Translations under genes and position numbers: made by a program
In this document: positions 10,999-22,843 of the stretch, piece by piece
Layout: each line of letters opens with the position of its first letter
Position numbering within the stretch: the stretch's first letter is position 1
Notes under the pieces: model-generated
The model's database searches: none
What the model saw: the letters and a program-made list of their open reading frames with translations, nothing else
Told to the model about the DNA's origin: nothing
Source: Sphagnum compactum
Taxonomy: Eukaryota > Bryophyta > Sphagnopsida > Sphagnales
DNA length: 64,000 nt
Reading direction: 5' to 3'
NCBI GenBank assembly: GCA_965153455.1
Contig: OZ234500.1
Location: 15,127,579-15,191,578, forward strand

Positions 10999-13900
10999 TC
11001 ATCCAGAGCTGCCACCAGATATTGTGTAATGGCTAGAAATGAAACAAAGAAACTGCTTATAAACCCAGATACCGACAATTGGAAGGCCACATACTCAAAT
11101 GAATTGTCATTGTCGCTGTCACTGTAAAAATACGCTGATGAGTTCTTCTTCCTGCAAAAGAGCAGATTGACACAACATTAAGTAATTCCTGACTACAACT
11201 ATTGCCCTGCAAGCACAAGAGAATACAATAACCATGGTGATGACTGTAGTCCCAAAGTTGCCTGCATACTGTTGATTACACACATCAGCAACACAACATT
11301 CAATCCAGTTCTGTTCTCTTTACACCTTTTTCTTTTCTTTACAACATATCAGAAATACATCTGTAATTGTCTATCAACCAACACCAGGATAGTAACTTAG
11401 CAACCAGTGTGACTTGAATAGGGAAGAAGCAGTCAACCGATAGTTAGAAGGGGCACTTGTTGCTGTTGAGGCAGATGCTGGCTGCCTGTTTCGACTTCCA
11501 GCGTTTTCCCTTGATGTGCTGCTATGGCGGCTACTTGGATCAGAAGCACTGTCATCCTCTGCCAACTCCAGCACCATGTTAAAGGTTTAATGATTTATCC
11601 CTATGAATAAGAAAAGTGAGTAAACAGGATAGTGAAGTTAGCAACTTAAAGATTTAGATGGGATTGGTTACAAAGTTGCTGTGCTCTCCTCAAGATACTG
11701 ACCATGATGGGTGGAAGCACAGAGGTAAGCTTACCTCCCACTACAGCCAAGAACCCCATTAGCCCAGTGAGGCAAAGCCTATGTATCACCAATAGGGACA
11801 TATCTATGAGATTGCAGAGAAGGCTCCACAATAAGACATTGAAGGCAACACACCAAGGAGGAGAATACAGGAAAAATCTTTCAACGATCACAACAAGCAC
11901 TAATGACTGGGCCCTACAAGGTGCATATCTGATAAGTACAATACAACAAAACTCCAGTTCCTGAAGAGCAGTTTCACATCCTCCAGGCCATGAAAAGTGA
12001 GGTTGGAAGAGTGAAAGCAGCAACTTAACGTACCTAGATGAAGGTTTCCCACGGCATTGCTCATGTCATCCACAGATAGGCCTTTTCTGGACTGACTGTG
12101 AATGGAAAGTCATATCAAGCAAGTTTTCCAGCAGACAACATTGTCATGAGCAAAATGCACCCAACCAAGGACCCAATTCAAAGAATCATCAAATTCCAAG
12201 ACCTGATACTACCTACTCTATTCAATCATCTGTAGAAGGCTCCTTTTACTTTTGGAGAGGTACCCAAGCTGATTCAGGAAATTTGTCATGATGTAAATCA
12301 AATGTCTTCATCTAATCACATCAGCACCCCACAGCCCCACCTACACAGGACATGGCTCCAAAAATCAATCTGATTGGTGGTATGGTTAAACATCCATGAT
12401 TCCAATTACCTGCCAGAGCGATTGGCAGGCTGCACAACACTCATCAGCCCTCCTTTGTCTGAATGTGATTGACTGACTGTTGGTGAATCCACATAATGGT
12501 CATTGTATTCTTCCTCTCTCCATGCATTCTCCTTCTTCTTGCTGCCATTGCTCCCACTCTTCACTTCATCTTCCTCTCTCCTGTAGTACTCCCTCCCTTT
12601 GGTGTGTGTTGTGCTACTCCTGCTGTTATCCCTGGACCCTCGTGTTTGGGCCCCACTGATTTCTGTTGCAGGTCCCACTGTTTGAAAGGGGAAATGAAAA
12701 CAAAAAATTAGACTGAAATCTCATCCAGAACAGATGTAAAAAGATGGAGGAAAAAGAGACAGGAACTGACCTGACATCAGTGAATTGAAGCCATTGTGCG
12801 CATCAATCCCTGAACCACCACTGGATCTTCCAGGAGCAGTGGCACTAGACCGTGGTAGCCCCCCAAACGCAGGAACACTGGTGGTTCACATGAAAACTTC
12901 AATTGAGAACCATTAGGTGTGAGCCACCAACGTTGTTCAGAAGTCACAAGCAATTTGACATGAAAATAAATTGTGAGTTGAAAATAGTCACACAAAAGAA
13001 AGCACAACAATGGAAGAAATGGCATTCACCACACAATCCACAGACAACTGTTCAAACTTGGCATGAAAAAAGAGCTGGCAGAGAGTACTATAGTTGATAG
13101 AGATAATATAGAACACTTGCCTGCTGGTTCGTTTAGGAGCTGGAAAGTCCTCTAGATTTGGAGACAACTTGGTGCCACCCTTTCCATTGTCCTTGGAAAA
13201 TTCACCAGACAGCTTTGACATCAAAACCCCATCTCCTGCATCACCTGCTCTTCCCCGGCTGTTTGTCCTCACCTTGTTTGCTGTTGCTGTTGGCTTTTCC
13301 TGAACAAAAGACAACCATTCACTTGTGAGTGTCTCACATAATAAAGAATATTATTAATCTTGTGTAATCAAAAACTAGTGGGTAAATGAGGTGTTTACAG
13401 AGTTAAGTCCAACGCACTTCAATCTCTTCCTCCATATGTTGTTGCAAAGCCATTGGAAATACTGGACAATATGAGCCCCTTTGAAAACCTTTCACATTGC
13501 ATGCTTACCTCAGCCTTCAAGTATGACTCAACCACAGAAAGCAAGAGAGGTTGTGACTCAGCATCCCCAAGCTTGGTCTTGTCTTTCAATCCAAGTAACT
13601 CTTCCAGTTCAGACCTCATGTAGCTGCGAGGCTGTCCAACAAACCTTCCCATGTTAGTGGTAACGATGTTGCTGTTGGTTCAAACTTCACCTGCCAATTG
13701 TTTGTAGATCTACCCAGAATGCACTGAAAAATGCAATTTTAGTTAAAACTGATTCTCAGTTACAAGAACTGATGATGTTGCTACCAATTTTCCCAACTTG
13801 AAAGTCTGACAAAGTGCTAGTGAAAATCTCCAGATCGAGACACATTGAAAAGGAAGTACATTAGATAGATTTTGAGGAAAATATGATAGAACCTGATTTA

Positions 13901-15439
13901 GCTCAGGCAAGAAGACTTTTAATGTATGCTCCAGCTCACACCATTCAAAATACTCACATACTAATGCCATCAACAGCTTGCCTGCAAGAGTAGTATCAAG
14001 CAAATATAAATAACTACATTAGAATACTGTGTTTACACCTGTTGTGCAATGTTACAATGTACTGATTGTGGTCAAATTGCTACCTAATCAAATTGATCAT
14101 AAGCATCATCACAAAATTGGGAAGTAACAAGTAAGATTGCTTCACAATTAACAGGAAGATGTCAAGGATGATGGAGAAAGCAGCACCGGAAAATACATGA
14201 CTTGATCAACAGCTACAAACCAGCTACATCAGGACAAGATTTATTTGTGGGACAGGAGAAGTGCCTGCATGAGAAGCATGGAGTTGCTTGGCCCGCTCAC
14301 TGCATTTTCCCAACAGGGCAAAGGAAGAAGCTCCATTGTTCTCAGCTTCACGATCCTGCTCCTCTATTGCTTGAAACACATTCGCCCTCAGCTCCGCCTG
14401 AGCTTTTGCAAACATATCAGAGACTCTGAGACATAAAGTACAGTACAGTACAGTACTACAATGCAGAAACAAGAGGTTTGTTCACCCACACATTAGAAAA
14501 CTAACTGCCAAGCTTCAACATTACATAGTAGACAAGCAGAAACTCTTGGGAAAAAGAATTATTAACACAAAATTCCAAAACAGCAGTTTTGAATCACCAT
14601 GCATGCAGCATTGATGGAAAATTGAGGCATGCCAGCAATGTGCTGAATTCCAAATCCTAAGCCTCCAGACTCATTGCTCTGTCCTCCTCCAAAGATTCAT
14701 CTGAAGCTTCTCAACTAGGGTTACATCCAGCAACAGACTTGAGGGGAACTTGGGTCATGCAAACTGATTCTTCTTCTAACCAATCCACAGTTTCTGGAAG
14801 CTAGTCCCCCTTCTGTATCTATGAGATTACAGGAAAAACTCCACAATATCTATCTATGAAATTGCAGAGAAAACTCCAGATGCTTTGAGGGGTTCTGTTG
14901 GTTCCCAGCACAACCCAAAACCTAACATGTGATAAGAATGAGTGTGATGATGATCATCATCATCATATGAGTGTCAGTTGCAAAGTAAATGTCCTGCAAA
15001 GGGAAATGGCATTTTTACAAATTGCAGCCAAATTGCCACATTCTGAATAAAACATAAGTCTCTCTTCCTGCACAGCTAAAGTTTTAGGGGGATTGTATGT
15101 ATCAAGTGGAAGGATGCCAATGCCCAGTCCTTGCAAAATATCTCACTTCATTCCTACCAGTTTGAGTGTCTCCAAATGTCACAAACAGCAGAAGAAGACA
15201 ATGTACATCACTTGCCATAACTCCAAGCTGAGTGAGTGCATTTTTCTTACAGCTTCTTCTGACATCAAGAGAAAGATCACAATGTACATGGAGCCACAAC
15301 ATAGGGATTCTACAGATGAGAAGAATACAGCAGAAAAGGGCAAAAAGCTTACCCGAATTCGTGCAAGCACACCCTTCTTCTCCAACGTTTTAGTGACGAG
15401 TGTTTTGAGGTCACCCATCTCCCGCATGTAGTCATCCAT
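10999..15439 (-). CDS. TON1: TONNEAU1 (FOP-like centrosomal/preprophase-band protein)
   Basis: TON1 proteins act at the cortical cytoskeleton with TRM and TON2/FASS partners and are needed for cortical microtubule order and the preprophase band. Exons, in transcript order: 15439-15353, 14397-14265, 13981-13893, 13631-13509, 13299-13121, 12877-12771, 12677-12410, 12095-12034 and one starting at 11558. The first eight join exactly in frame. Diagnostic segments are MDDYMREMGDLKTLV at the N-terminus, AELRANVFQAIEEQDRE, ALLGKCSERAKQLHAS and the LisH-type ALVCEYFEWCELEHTLKVF. Also diagnostic are QPLLLSVVESYLKAE and GLSVDDMSNAVGNLHL near the C-terminus. The Ser/Gly-rich middle is longer than in the roughly 260-aa Arabidopsis proteins. 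Introns 2 and 5 use GC donors. After about residue 350 the end is unresolved: an acidic exon at 11151-11095 (SAYFYSDSDNDNSF) is likely, with stops possible at 10999, 10956 or 10826. Confidence 0.92.
14424..14457. repeat. Short GTACA tandem run
   Basis: Three to four GTACA units lie just inside TON1 intron 1, next to exon 2. They may affect local structure but carry no coding content. Confidence 0.6.
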
Positions 15440-15744
15440 AGCTCACCTTCGCCCTCTCCACGTAATGCATGCGAGTGGTGAAAAAGATCTGCAACAAACT
15501 CTCAACCCCACCCCCCTCTTCCCTCTGTTGCCTTTATTTTTTCCAAACCCAGAACCCTCCTCAACTTCCCCTCTCAACCTAACGTCATTATTCACAACAA
15601 AGCTCGGACAAACAAACCGAGAACTGTCGGTTTTCCAAACCCAGAAACACTCTCACTCTCTCTCGGTCTCTTCTCCCTGCCCAACTTCCTCCTCTCAACC
15701 TACCGTCATTATTGACATCTGCTTCCTAATAATGCACGAAGCGT

Positions 15745-15765
15745 GGGGGGGAGGGGGGAGGGGGG
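15745..15765 (+). promoter_or_regulatory. G-run, possible G-quadruplex in TON1 upstream region
   Basis: Three runs of 6-7 G are separated by single A residues, about 310 bases upstream of the TON1 ATG and on the strand opposite to the TON1 mRNA. Splitting the long runs could supply four G-tracts. Function is inferred only from composition. Confidence 0.35.
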
Positions 15766-15960
15766 AAGAGTAGCCGTGAAGAATGCCGACTTGGACGCGC
15801 GACGAAAAGTGGAAACAAACGAAGAAGACGAGCAAACAACAGGGAAGAAGCCCGATGTGCAACGCCTGCAACAAAGCCAAACACTCAAGTGCAGAAAGGA
15901 AAACGAAACAAAGGCAGAGTGTCGGAGTGTCGGAGCGTGCAGTGTCGCAGTAGCGACGAT

Positions 15961-16110
15961 GGTAGGTAGGTAAATGACAAAACGAAAGTCCAGACTTTGT
16001 ATTATTGCCGGTCCTCCATCCGGTAGGTAGGTAGGTCGGTAGGTAGGTAGGTAGGTCGAGGCCATGTACATGGACGGACGGACGGACAATCGCATGTAGG
16101 TAGCTACCTA
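15961..16110. repeat. (GGTA)n and (GGAC)n arrays with short palindromes
   Basis: A GGTA tetranucleotide array occupies 16022-16057 (interrupted by TCG), with a shorter run at 15961-15971. A GGAC run lies at 16072-16087. Between and after them are perfect palindromes: CCATGTACATGG at 16062-16073 and TAGGTAGCTACCTA at 16097-16110. This is simple-sequence DNA with no coding signal. Confidence 0.8.
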
Positions 16111-16288
16111 GCTACGCAGGTACGTAAGTTTAAATTATACTGTATTTTCACATCCGTATTCAACATCTGTATTCAATACTGTATCCAATATCCGTATTAT
16201 GTATCCTATTCCGTACAGTATACGTCATCCGTATTCAATACCGTATTCGACCTCTGTACTCAAGCTCGAGAATGGCTCGAGAATCACA

Positions 16289-16387
16289 CTGTTCGAGAAT
16301 GGCGATTGCGATCGAGAAATTTGCCGATCTTTTTGGGAGAAATTGTCGAAATTTTTCTCGATCGCTGTGGAAAATATTCTCGAACAG
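16289..16387. repeat. Long imperfect inverted repeat (hairpin)
   Basis: Two nested arms pair. CTGTTCGAGAAT (16289-16300) matches ATTCTCGAACAG (16376-16387), and GCGATCGAGAAA (16308-16319) matches TTTCTCGATCGC (16354-16365). They are separated by small internal loops and an apical loop of about 34 bases. Direct copies of CTCGAGAAT also sit just upstream at 16266 and 16277. The fold could be a transcribed stem-loop, the relic of a foldback element, or chance in a TCGA-rich patch. Confidence 0.6.
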
Positions 16388-17359
16388 TTCTTGGAACAGT
16401 TTGACCAATCGAAATCGGAGATTATCGAACAAAGTTTGATCGATTGTATGTTCTGTGTGCGATGATCAATTGCTGATGATCGTCCCTTCCACATGCAGTA
16501 AATAGATTGCGGATCCTAGATGTCGGGCGACGGAAGCGGTGGAGATCAAGCGTAGCACAAAGAACAAAAAGGGACGAGGACGAAGCGGAAGGCGGCAAAC
16601 AAGGGCAGCAATGACAAAGGAGGGACAAGAACATTCGCCAACTGGTTGGCTCTCTGAATGTTAGCGTTGAATCTGCTTTCCGACAGATCCTCAGGTGGGA
16701 CCTGATCTCCTTTCCACCGCGCTTCCTTTCGTTTCCTCCTTGCCTTCTCAATCGATTCGATTCCACGTGTGTGAACCGCTTGTGCATCGAATCCCGTGAA
16801 CTCTGTTGCGCTTGTGCATTACATGCTGATGATGCTGATGAGACGCGCACGTTTGTCAATGTCAGAAGTCAGAAAGAACTTCACAGCTTGACGAGACGAA
16901 GCCTTCTTCTTCCATTGGCTTTTGTATCTCGTACGTCTTGATGCGTCGAGAAGATGGCGGGTGTGTGCATTTGAAGCCGGATCTGGAATCCTTTACCGCC
17001 TATTTTGTCATGTGTCGCAGCGATTTTGTGTGGAAATTTGGTGCAAGAAAAAATTGGTCTTCTCACGCGTATTAAAACGGATTTCGATGCCTGAATAAAA
17101 ACATGGATGCAAGAAGAGCTGATCTTCTCACGTTTTGAAACGGATTTCGATGCCTGAACACAGTTGATGCAAGGGAGAGACTTGGACGATGCGTGTGTGT
17201 TTGATGCCTGGGCTTAGATAGTTGTGACTTGTTTCCGTTCCTGTTCGTCGAGGATTGCGTGTGCGAAGCTTTTAATGGACTGAAAGAAGAAAGGAAAGGT
17301 GAAGTGCGAGCGAGTGTTTGTTTTTCCAGCTATCTATCTGTTTTTCTCTGCACTTTGCC

Positions 17360-20300
17360 ATGATCACAATGTCTTGGGCCTGGCAGTCCTCCAGTTTAAT
17401 TCATAGAGTTCGAGATCTCGCGACTTTAGTTCCGGACATGGTGAGTGTGAGAATAGCAGCTGGGAATACAATAAGCGCAAGGCCATGTTGTGAGATGAAG
17501 AGCGGCGGAGGAAGGGTGACTGTAGGCAGGAGGGAAGGAGAGGAAAGGAAGTCTTGTATAGCGCAAGCGAAGTGTACGCTGCCGAAGTCTTCTGACAATT
17601 CATGTGGAGGGCCAGCAGAAGCCGCTCGCTTTGCTTACAACGATGCCATGGTCGTTTGCGCTGCCGCACACAATTTGGACGAGCGAGCACGAAGCGACAT
17701 TGCGCTGCTCTCACAGTACTTCTCCTCTTGGATCGGATTGTTTGCTCATATCCCCCCTCTCCTACTCCAAGTTTCCAGTTTCCTATCTTTCCTTGTCTTT
17801 TCTTTCTCCTTATTCTCTCTGTGTGACTCCTTACAAGCCAAACATACAACCAAAGACAGAAAATGGTTTTGTTGGATATGTAAGTTTGACTTGCAATGAA
17901 TATGTTTTCTGACCTTAAAAAGCTCAAATGCAGAGAAATTTCCCGACTCGATATGCAGGCTCGAGCAGGCATAGCCCAACTGGGTTCAGGATTTCTTATG
18001 CTTGATGGTATGTCTTATAACTGATCTCTAAACTGAGAAGATGTGGTGAAAAAAATATTTTGGAATTTTGTGAGGGCTTGGGATTGATTGTCTTCTGAAA
18101 CTTGCACTTTTACCAGTTCCAATTGCATGCACAAAGTTGAAACTGCAGTGAAGGAAGAGAGCTTGGAAGTGTTTACATTCAGGATGCCTACTGTTATACA
18201 CTTCCAGTGAATGGATTGCTTTGATCCTTGGATGCTTTGGTTCTAATTGCTCTCAGAGAGCATTGCCTGTCCCATAATGTGCTAGCTCTCAAAGCTCAAC
18301 ATTGAACTATCTCTTCTGAATGGATTACTTCTTGGATCCTTCGATTCTAATTGCTCTCAGAGAGCATTGCCTGTCCCACAACATGCTAGCTCTCAAAGCT
18401 CAACATTGAACTTCAATTCTGGCAGCCCGTGCAAGAGAAGATGTGGAGAAACTTGATTTGAAGGCACGCAAGAAAATCGCAAGCCTGCGACGCATTGCTT
18501 GGGTTAGTGGGTGTCTTGGGAACTTTGGTTGCAAGTTCTATGCAAGTTCAAACCAAGATCTTCTATTGATCATCTATATTGACTTCCTTTGTGCAATCTT
18601 GATGGTTCTCTCATGTGGTAACTGCAATGAAACAGATCGGGTGTCTAGTATGTTAAGCCACAAGGGAAGTTAGTAAATGAACTTGTGGGTTGGGTGTGCA
18701 GGGTATGAAGGAGAGTGCATGCATGGAGCTTAGCATTGTGGCAGAAGAGCATTGGAGTGATGGTGCCTTAGATGTAAGAACTCCTCTTCACATGGACAAG
18801 AACACCATTGTCACAAACCAACTATAGATGTTTCAACTTTCCTGCAATGTCATCCCAGTAACTGGTGATCTCTGAAAAGGAGGAGTTAGTCAAATTGCCA
18901 AGTCATGGCAAATGATCTAGAGAAGAATCAAATGTCTTCAAGTGCATGAACTTGAGCCAGTAGAGAGAGTTGCTAAGTTATCTATTGGACATGGTCAGTG
19001 AAGAAATGGTATCTTAATAGGCTAGCAGCTCTTGATAGCATGTCAACCTAGAAACTTGGGAGGCTGCTCACTTTGTGCCTGAGGTGGACTTCTATGGTTG
19101 CAAGCATCAATATTGTTTTTCAGAAATGGCTGAAGCTGTGGAAGAGATTTTGCAGCAATTAATTCGTAAATTGACTGTTCATTTTTGCATTGCCACACTT
19201 TGGTATTGAATAGTGCAGAGATGTCTTAAAGTGCAACTGCTTGCTTACTCAGTGTCAGCATGTTCAATGGTAGGTTACTGAGTCATGAATTGTGTACATG
19301 TAACATGGGTTGGTGGTGTTCTCTTTCATCAGGCTGATCTGCGATTGGTGGATTTGCGCACTCGCAGACGTGTGATGGAAGATGTTCATGTGTCCCTTCA
19401 GGTATATTGCAGTACAGTTGCACAGTCTTGTCACTGCAATTTCACAGGTACTTCTTATATACTTCTGGATATGTTGCAGGTAGTTAGAAATTCTGTTTTG
19501 TCTCCTTTCCTGTCTTGACAGAGGTTGGGTAGTGTGTTTTATTGGTATGGATTCTGGCAGATTGTGAAGAATGTGCATAGAGCAATTGTCAGAAAATTAC
19601 AATTGAGGTGAGATGGCATTTGGGCCTTTGAGCAATCTGTTGCATGGTTTGTTGTTGTCCTCTCGTTCTTCCTTTGACAACTATTTTTTTGTTCCAAATC
19701 AATAAGTTGGCTGCTTCCATTGTGTGATCTGTTCCCAGAAGCATGTGACTAAGGCTAAAAAGCTGGAATCTTCAGGGTGAATGGGGAGGTGACTGATGCA
19801 GGAAGGCCTCTGGTCCTGGGGTCAGTGGAAGAAGACAACTCCAGTCTTAGATGGATGCAGAGAGTCAGTTACCCAACATATGATTATCTGACTGTGATTC
19901 AGGTAAATAATAGTGATTCTTGATTCTTAATTCAATTTTTTGTCTACAAGAAGTGAGTTGGGACTAGTTTAGCTTGGCAATCTTTTGGAACTCATGATCT
20001 AAAAGTGTGGACCACACACGGAACAGCCCACATCTGCATTGTAATTTGTGATGTTGTCTGTGATTAGATGGTTCAATTTAGCCATTTACTCTCATGAAAT
20101 TCCTGGTATCAATGTGGATGAATGCTTGTTTGAGTTTGTAGGATGCATACTGGAGCATGACCTCAGCTCTTGTGGAGGTTGAAGGCAAAGATTGCTCTGA
20201 TCCTGATGAGGTCTTATCTTCTTCACGGGCCTGGTGATAATGAGTTGCATTTGGAGTTGTGGATCTCAAAATTGTGTCAAGAGAGAGAAGTTTGGGTTTG

Positions 20301-21530
20301 AGTCTCCTCTTCTTATTTCCTTCTTGGGTGCCACTTCACTGAACACTTAGCATTTTCAAAAAACAAGATGACTTCTGAATAGCTGGGGGTTATGATTCAG
20401 GAAATCTTTCATTTCGTCAATGACATTAGTCCAGCAAAATGTGGGAAACTTGAAGTTAGTATTTAGACACACCAATACAACGAGTTGCAAACATGTTTCA
20501 CATGGCAGTTTCTGTTAAGATGTTATGGTGACTGGTTTTTACTAACTGCATGGTGATTTTGTATTGTGCACAATCGGTGGACAGCTGGAATTCATAGTGG
20601 CTGCCTTAATGGACCTGGACGAAGTGGATGGGGGCAGTGGGGCTTTATTGGTGGCAGAATGTGCCAGCTCTCCTGATGTTGCCACTCGGTGAGTGTCACT
20701 CTCTCATCACACTTCTTCTCAGGCAAGTTTTCATGCATTAAATTACCACCAAAGCAGAGGATTTCCTTTGTTGCAGAATCCCATGTGAAAGATCTCAAGG
20801 AACATGGAGCACCCTTCCTCACTTCTGTGGTTAGGGAACAACATTGTAGGGTGCACCCCTAACAAGAGTGGCATTTCCTTTGTCTCCGATTCAACCTGTC
20901 ATCACAATTGACCTGTGCCCTCCTGCTCATGATATAGATGGGAATAAAGTGCATGTTCTTAAATTTTGGAGGGTTTAGGATTTACCCCCATTAACTATTT
21001 TTTATCAAAGCTCCTTTTCCAAGGCAGACACTTCAAAACTCTAACAGAGCATGAGGAGCTCTATAGAGCTTTAAGACATGCTCTGGGTTTGGTCACAAGT
21101 GCATGTACTCACATATAAGGGTGGCATGGAGCAGGCATGCATTGGCAGATGCATTGGCAAATGCTCCATCACTATGGACACTTGGAAATGCAGGCCTTGC
21201 TGCCTTGCAGGTACAACTTTATCCCCTTAGTTCTACCTTTGGGCTGCTGCACTTGTTTGTTTGCATCCAGATTTTAGTTGAACAAACCTTGCCCTTCAGT
21301 GTAGTCAAACAAGAATGTAGATGGTATAATCTCAGTCACTCCAAACAAAGAGTTTATATCATTGTTTGGTGTTTTGGTGGCAGAGACTAGCAGGAGACAG
21401 TAATGCCACAGTGGCAGCAGCTGCCTCTAAAGCTATTGGTGAGCTTAAATCACAGTGGCAGCAACAACACAGAAACATTCTCTCTGCTCCATCAGATGCG
21501 GATACTGATGGAAGGCCTGATATCCTGTGA
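17360..21530 (+). CDS. Conserved plant protein of unknown function with HEAT/ARM-like C-terminus
   Basis: Eleven exons assemble in frame to about 405 aa: 17360-17715, 17934-18007, 18426-18502, 18702-18773, 19333-19401, 19561-19607, 19776-19902, 20142-20210, 20585-20688, 21135-21210 and 21384-21530. The 17360 ATG is the first in the open frame; 17369 is an alternative. The middle is helical and charged, with a repeated theme: DERARSDIALLSQ, then DMQARAGIAQLGSGFL, then AREDVEKLDLKARKKI. Next come HWSDGALD and VKNVHRAIVRKL. The C-terminal 110 residues look like HEAT/ARM-type helical pairs: AALMDLDEVDGGSG, ECASSPDVATRHALADALAN, SLWTLGNAGLAALQRLAGDS, VAAAASKAIGEL. I believe related uncharacterised proteins exist in other land plants, but I cannot name one. 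The N-terminal 90 residues are poorly conserved in character and could be a transit peptide; that is a guess. Confidence 0.78.
18209..18412. repeat. Tandem duplication of about 104-109 bp in an intron
   Basis: Two copies, starting near 18209 and 18318, share CTAATTGCTCTCAGAGAGCA and the following CTCAAAGCTCAACATTGAAC with few differences. They fill the end of intron 2 of the unknown gene, just before exon 3, so the duplication doubles the sequence near its 3' splice region. Confidence 0.85.
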
Positions 21531-22843
21531 TCCAAGAATTACTTTTGAATCAAGCTGCCAGACCATTCTGAGCACCCCATGATACTCATGATCAATTATG
21601 TTGTAACACAATTTGGAAGATGATGCCAGCTACTGATAAAACAAACCCAAGAGAGCATGGGTGGGGAGTACATAACAATCTGGATGAAACTTATGGTGGA
21701 AGCATCTGCAAAGAAGTCATCAATCTGATGGCAGATGTGGCAAATACAGGATAATTTATGCAATCTACAGGAAAGAGTGAATTACACTTCTATTTGCAAT
21801 TCATCAGCAACACTGTCCCATGATACATACTGATTATGCTCTGCGCTGCAACACTCTTCAAACACAATCACTGTCAACCATCACATGAACCTGCATCTGG
21901 TGACAACACAGGAGGTGGAGAAAGCTCCGACAACCAGAGTCACTGATTCCACATCTTCCTACTGGCTGTATATTTTTCTACCAGCAAAGATTGTGGTGGG
22001 TACAAACAACTGACCCTTTCCCATCTGTCATGGTTTGAACTTCTCCCATACCTGAAAGAAATGTGTCTTCAATTGTCAATCCAATGTAAAAGTTAAACTT
22101 CACATGAGCTTAAGACAAGAACAATGTACTAACTGATGGTCTATGTGGATCAGGTGCTCTCTGATCTATTTCAAAAGATTTAGAAACCCTATCAGATGTC
22201 AGTATGTAGGAGACTCACTGTTGCAAAATCATTTACATGCAAAATGTGGCATTTATGCTCACACCATAGTAGTGTCATGTATAAGTGTGCTTAGTATGTG
22301 GTCATGAATGAATTAAACAATAAAACTTTGTGTCTTCATCCTTAATTGTCAGAACTCTGAAAAAATTTAATGGGGCTGCTGCACACTTTTTGTTGAACTA
22401 TTTACATCTTCGACAGAAACTGGACAATTGTTAGTGGTGGGGACAGTATGAGGTGCCCTTCAAATACAACAGGAAATTTCCAAGTTTTGTAGAAGCATTG
22501 GAGAAGATGAAGCATTGATAAGGGGCAGTTGTCATATACAGCACAATAACTTCAAAACAAGTGTTGATTAAACCTGAGTACAGAGCAGCCAGAGATGTAG
22601 GCAAGACGTTGATGCCAGCAGATGATATTCACAGAATTTCCCACAGACCTCACACAATATGAAAGAGAGATTACTTCAGAGTCCCGTATGGGGAGAGTTT
22701 GTCAAGAACCCCCTTTTCTTGGTTAGTTTTAGTATAAGATATTCAACTTTGTGAAAGGAAAGCCACTGTTGTGAAAGGTAGCCAAAACCATTGTAGAAGT
22801 GTAGCCAGGTTTGAGGGGAAAAAGAAAAGCATCACAGTGGAGA
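21531..22843. other. Convergent 3' intergenic region
   Basis: This lies between the stop of the plus-strand unknown gene and the stop of minus-strand VPS51. No open frame or domain is seen. AATAAA-like signals occur, for example near 22319 on the plus strand, but their use cannot be judged from sequence alone. Confidence 0.55.

Larger units (their letters stand above)
15440..17359. other. Divergent intergenic/promoter region between TON1 and the unknown gene
   Basis: TON1 is read leftwards from 15439 and the unknown gene rightwards from 17360, so this 1.9 kb holds both promoters. It contains a G-rich tract (15745-15765), GGTA and GGAC arrays, PuPy palindromes and a long imperfect hairpin, listed separately. 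From 16140 to 16255 the motif CCGTATTC or CTGTATTC recurs about ten times. Open frames on both strands here lack domains. I could not assign a TATA box or start site confidently. Confidence 0.6.

Noticed and set aside
16422-17972. Minus-strand ORFs of 145 and 202 codons
   Set aside because: The second is antisense to exon 1 of the unknown gene and the first lies in the divergent intergenic region; neither has recognisable motifs.
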